From Azospirillum oryzae (lineage in GTDB: Bacteria; Pseudomonadota; Alphaproteobacteria; Azospirillales; Azospirillaceae): a stretch of DNA of 64,000 nucleotides. Position 1 is the stretch's first letter. Every line of letters starts with the position of its first letter. The position numbers and the translations under genes are program-made. Shown in pieces: positions 61,215 to 64,000 of this stretch. The stretch spans positions 248,001 to 312,000 of the forward strand of contig NZ_VTTM01000005.1 in NCBI RefSeq assembly GCF_008364795.1, in the 5' to 3' direction. The notes under the pieces are model-generated. The model saw only the letters and a list, made by a program, of their open reading frames with translations. It was not told the origin of the DNA and ran no database searches.

Positions 61215-61393
61215 GCGCGTGTCATCGGCCCTGAACGATGAGGTCCGCACTATCAAATCTGCGACAGAGCCGTTTTTCGGAGCCGATTAACACGCAGACA
61301 TACCAGACCGCTCCTCAGGCGCAACTCCCTTCTTCATCTTTAAGCAGCATCCTGTTCAGCACCGGTAAGAGCGAGCCGGTCACGAACAAGCTC
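61215..61393. other. Boundary gap between mobile DNA and ordinary genes
   Basis: About 180 bases, no gene seen. No second copy of the tRNA-Gln 3' sequence is present here or elsewhere in the window, so the right border of the island is not defined by it. Confidence 0.4.
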
Positions 61394-61774
61394 TCAGCGG
61401 ATAACCTTGGCCGGGTTCTCTTCGTACGGCGGCGCATAGATCACCAGGAGTTCGGCCGGGGTGTCGCCCAAGGCGACCACGACGTGCGCCTCCTCGGCCG
61501 GAAAGAAGCAGCAATCGCCCGTCATCAGCTCAGCCTCCTGGCCGCCAACCTTCACGTTGATGCGTCCGGCCAACACGTAGCACACCTGCTCAAGGTCGGG
61601 GTGCGCGTGCGGCAGGGCGCCCTCGCCCGGCTCCAGCGTGCCGTGCACCACCTCGACGTGCTGCGATCCGACGATGTCGCGGCCGATCAGGCGGCGGTTG
61701 GTGGTCCCGGTGTGGTTGGCAGGGTGATAGCCTTTCACTTCGCCCTTGCGCACAAAAAAGCGCTTCTTCGTCAT
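61394..61774 (-). CDS. Cupin-domain protein
   Basis: A 126-residue single-domain cupin. Motif 1 is G-A-L-P-H-A-H-P-D-L-E-Q-V-C-Y-V-L-A-G (two His and a Glu for metal), motif 2 G-D-C-C-F-F-P-A-E-E-A-H-V-V-V with the final His. It overlaps the nitroreductase gene by four bases. Such small cupins act as sensors, isomerases or dioxygenases on small acids; the substrate is not visible. Confidence 0.85.
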   Translation of the reverse strand: MTKKRFFVRKGEVKGYHPANHTGTTNRRLIGRDIVGSQHVEVVHGTLEPGEGALPHAHPDLEQVCYVLAGRINVKVGGQEAELMTGDCCFFPAEEAHVVVALGDTPAELLVIYAPPYEENPAKVIR

Positions 61775-62502
61775 TGTGTCTCCTCTCCTGGCTGTTGTTC
61801 GGTGTCCCAGTGGAAGGCGGCGAACCGTTCGAGCGGCTCGCGCGGGGTCTGCAGGCCGTTTTCCACGGCCGTCTCGTCCGCGTGACCGAGGGCGATGCCG
61901 CAGACGACGACGTCGCCCTCCGGGATCGCCAGGTGCTGCCGGATGATCCTGTGATGCTTGGCGAAGGATTGTTGCGGACAGGTGTCTAGTCCGAAGCCGC
62001 GCGCGGCCAGCAGGATCGACTGCACGAACATGCCCAGATCGAACCAGCTGCCGATCTCGAGGTCACGGTCGATGGTGACGATCAGGCCGACCGGAGCGTC
62101 GAAGAAGGTGAAGTTGCGGGCGTATTGCCGGTCCATCCGCTCCTTGTCGCCCTTGGCGATACCCAGCAGCGAATAGAGGCTAAGCCCAACGGAGCGGCGG
62201 CGCGCCAGATACGGCTCGCGCCAGCTGCGCGGGTAATAATGGAATTCCTCGTCGGCGGCGGCGCCGGTGAAATGCGCGTCGAGCAGGTCGCGGCACAGCG
62301 CGTCGCGCGCCTGCCCGGCCACCACATGCGCCTTCCAAGGCTGGATGTTCGAACCGCTGGGCGCACGGGCCGCCAGACGCAGGATATCCTCCACCGTCGC
62401 GCGGGGCACGGGGGTCGGCGTGAAGGCGCGGATGCTGCGGCGGGTCCGCAACGCTTCGGACACCGAGGGCCGGGATGCGCCGGAATCCGGCGGTATGGTC
62501 AT
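61771..62502 (-). CDS. Nitroreductase-family flavoprotein
   Basis: A 243-residue NfsB/PnbA-like FMN enzyme: R-R-S-I-R-A-F at the N-terminus (phosphate-binding Arg), A-P-S-G-S-N-I-Q-P-W, S-I-L-L-A-A-R-G-F-G-L-D-T-C and a late V-V-C-G-I-A-L-G-H. Members reduce nitroaromatics, quinones or flavins with NAD(P)H. It is coupled to the cupin and lies 121 bases behind the LysR gene on the same strand. Confidence 0.9.
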   Translation of the reverse strand: MTIPPDSGASRPSVSEALRTRRSIRAFTPTPVPRATVEDILRLAARAPSGSNIQPWKAHVVAGQARDALCRDLLDAHFTGAAADEEFHYYPRSWREPYLARRRSVGLSLYSLLGIAKGDKERMDRQYARNFTFFDAPVGLIVTIDRDLEIGSWFDLGMFVQSILLAARGFGLDTCPQQSFAKHHRIIRQHLAIPEGDVVVCGIALGHADETAVENGLQTPREPLERFAAFHWDTEQQPGEETQ

Positions 62503-62623
62503 GGGAACGCTCGCACAGTTGCGGTAGGGCGCGGCCGGCTGACCGCGCCTTCACTCTGGCGGCGCCACGATTCTGGTCAATCGAGTTTTCCGCGGCGATC
62601 GTTGAGTTGAATGCAACGATCCG

Positions 62624-63499
62624 TCATTGTGTCTTCAGCCATTGGCGAAAGACCTCGAGTTCCCGCTTGCGCTCCCGGCCGATGGGAAAGACGAAGTAAT
62701 AGGTAAAGTCCGCCATGTCGAGTTCGAAGCCGAAGGGTTGGCACAGCCGGCCCTGCGCCAGATCCTCCTCGACCAATGCCTTTTGCGCGATGGCGACGCC
62801 GTGCCCTTCCATGGCTGCTTGGTAGGACATGGCGGAACTCTCGTACTTGATGCCGGTGTAGGCGCTGACGCCCTCGACCCCGGCCGCGTCCAGCCATTTC
62901 GCCCAATCGTCAGGTCGGGCCAGGGAGTGCAGCAGCAGGACGTTGCCAAGCTCGGCCGGCTGTCTCAGTGCGCGTTTCTCCACCAGGCGCGGGCTGCACA
63001 CGGGCACCAGAAGGTTCCGGAACAGGCGATCCGCCTGCAACCCCTGCCAACTGCCGGAGCCGAGCCGCACGGCGGCGTCGACGTCCTCGCGCTCGAAGTC
63101 CACGGCGTCGAGCGATGCCGACAGTCGGACGTCAATGTCCGGGTACAGGCCATGAAAGCTGGCCAACCGCGGGATCAGCCAACGCATGGCGAAGGTGGTG
63201 TAGGCGCGCAACTTCAGCGTCCGCCGCCCCTTGTCCTCCACCAGATGGGTGGTCGCGTTACGTAGCCCGGCAAGGTGGCGGCTCACCTCCGCGAAATAGC
63301 GCTCGCCCACTGGCGTCAGGGCGACAGCGCGGTGGCCGCGGGAGAACAGTTCGATGCCGAGAAAATCTTCCAGCACCTTCACCTGCCGGCTGACCGCACC
63401 GGCCGTTACGAACAATTCGGCAGCGGCCTTGCGGATGCTCATAAGCCGTGCGGCGGCTTCGAAGGCGCGTACGGCATTCAGGGGAGGGAGGCGATCCAT
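62624..63499 (-). CDS. LysR-type regulator (GcvA-like)
   Basis: A 291-residue regulator of the GcvA branch: L-P-P-L-N-A-V-R-A-F-E-A-A-A-R at the N-terminus, R-K-A-A-A-E-L-F-V-T-A-G-A-V-S-R-Q recognition helix, effector domain from about 90 (L-K-L-R-A-Y-T-T-F-A-M-R-W-L-I-P-R-L). A near-perfect palindrome lies 20 bases upstream of its start, in the divergent gap to the OB-fold gene. It likely controls itself and the neighbours on both sides. Confidence 0.92.
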   Translation of the reverse strand: MDRLPPLNAVRAFEAAARLMSIRKAAAELFVTAGAVSRQVKVLEDFLGIELFSRGHRAVALTPVGERYFAEVSRHLAGLRNATTHLVEDKGRRTLKLRAYTTFAMRWLIPRLASFHGLYPDIDVRLSASLDAVDFEREDVDAAVRLGSGSWQGLQADRLFRNLLVPVCSPRLVEKRALRQPAELGNVLLLHSLARPDDWAKWLDAAGVEGVSAYTGIKYESSAMSYQAAMEGHGVAIAQKALVEEDLAQGRLCQPFGFELDMADFTYYFVFPIGRERKRELEVFRQWLKTQ

Positions 63500-63518
63500 G
63501 CAACGACACTAGTAGACC

Positions 63519-63535
63519 GTTGACTTGAAGTCAAC
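63519..63535. promoter_or_regulatory. LysR operator candidate
   Basis: GTTGACTT-G-AAGTCAAC, a 17-base palindrome perfect apart from the central base, containing a T-N11-A core. It lies 20 bases from the LysR start and 132 bases before the divergent gene. A TTGACA begins three bases further on (63538) and could be the -35 of the rightward promoter. Confidence 0.6.
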
Positions 63536-63666
63536 GATTGACATCGAAATAATCGGTTGAGCGTATTGATCGTGAGCGATACCTGTCATGTGTCTGGACA
63601 GCGACGTTGGTCTCACGTCCGAAAAAAAACACTGAAAGGAGCCGGAATCGGCTCGCAGGGGGAAAG

Positions 63667-64000
63667 ATGGCAGGTGTGCAAGGCAATCATGCTGCGCCAA
63701 ACCCAGCATCGTACACGATGAATGACACAGGCCAAGTGGCCTTGATTGCATCGAGAAGTAAGATATCCGGGAAATATTACTTCCCTGTCCTGCCCGAGAG
63801 CATTCCCGTTTCACGGGATTGCGAGGTGGTCACGCTATCGCCGGAAGCGTCGCTCTACAGCTTCACCGTCGTTCATCCCAGCCCCAAGACCGGGCAGCCG
63901 CCGTTCACGCTGGCTTATGCGGATTTCCCCGAACAGGTCCGGGTGCTGGGGCGGCTCAAGCTGCCGGAGGGCGCGTGCCCAATGATCGGTGCCCGTCTGC
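63667..64000 (+). CDS. OB-fold (DUF35-type) acyl-CoA-associated protein, 3' end outside the window
   Basis: ATG 63667 follows AGGGGGAAAG. The 111 residues in view match the Zn-ribbon/OB-fold proteins that accompany thiolases and acyl-CoA enzymes: Y-Y-F-P-V-L-P, C-E-V-V-T-L-S-P-E-A-S-L-Y-S-F-T-V-V-H, P-P-F-T-L-A-Y-A-D-F and a V-R-V-L-G-R-L strand. The first 25 residues are an extension, and only one Cys of the Zn ribbon is seen. The gene continues past the right edge. A thiolase-type partner would be expected just outside. Confidence 0.75.
   Translation, partial: MAGVQGNHAAPNPASYTMNDTGQVALIASRSKISGKYYFPVLPESIPVSRDCEVVTLSPEASLYSFTVVHPSPKTGQPPFTLAYADFPEQVRVLGRLKLPEGACPMIGARL

Overview
The window is high-GC DNA with dense operons, ATGA/TGATG start-stop overlaps, an outer-membrane porin and many solute importers. 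That points to a metabolically versatile alphaproteobacterium, most likely an Azospirillum-like Rhodospirillales replicon. This assignment is inferred from style and gene content only.

Left part, about 1-32.0 kb, is catabolic and transport DNA. A SET-domain gene (cut by the window edge), an acetyltransferase-like gene and a porin come first. Next is a divergent cluster that reads as a mandelate-type pathway with a prenyl-FMN decarboxylation step. The minus-strand operon is TPP-dependent 2-oxo-acid decarboxylase, FMN 2-hydroxy-acid dehydrogenase, sodium:solute symporter and UbiD. The plus strand carries UbiX, a LysR regulator and an aldehyde dehydrogenase. A GntR/HutC regulator then faces a seven-gene operon for peptide-type (Dpp/Opp) import with two M20-fold proteins and one M24-fold protein. 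The last two have lost several canonical metal ligands. After an IS6 remnant, a LysR gene faces pxpA, a small BCCP, biotin carboxylase, pxpB and pxpC. Together these make a split, biotin-dependent lactam/urea-carboxylase-like enzyme. A strong terminator and a TorT/RbsA/RbsC-like ABC importer follow.

Middle, about 32.0-61.2 kb, is a mobile-element accretion zone. It holds remnants or copies of ISL3 (three), IS21 (one remnant plus a second set of end repeats), IS3 (two nearly complete copies), IS110 (one complete, one fragment), IS66 (three pieces, two of them nested), IS6 and IS1380, a tRNA-Gln 3' fragment beside an integrase (island border), a second truncated integrase and a truncated large serine recombinase. 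Cargo of visibly lower GC sits between them: a membrane protein, a papain-like cysteine protease with a partner gene, and an operon of three very large proteins (1572, 1083 and 786 residues). These three are rich in Ig/FN3-like beta modules, have no signal peptide and no function I recognise. They are the best candidate for an undescribed system.

The complete IS110 copy sits inside an IS66 tnpC gene, so its ends can be placed to within a couple of bases. Its 5' non-coding end folds by eye into two internal loops. Their guide-like segments match, respectively, the two halves of the insertion site and the element's own two ends. This is the arrangement expected of an IS110 bridge RNA.

Right part, 61.4-64.0 kb, returns to ordinary genes: cupin, nitroreductase, a LysR regulator with a near-perfect palindromic operator, and the start of an OB-fold acyl-CoA-associated protein cut by the window edge.
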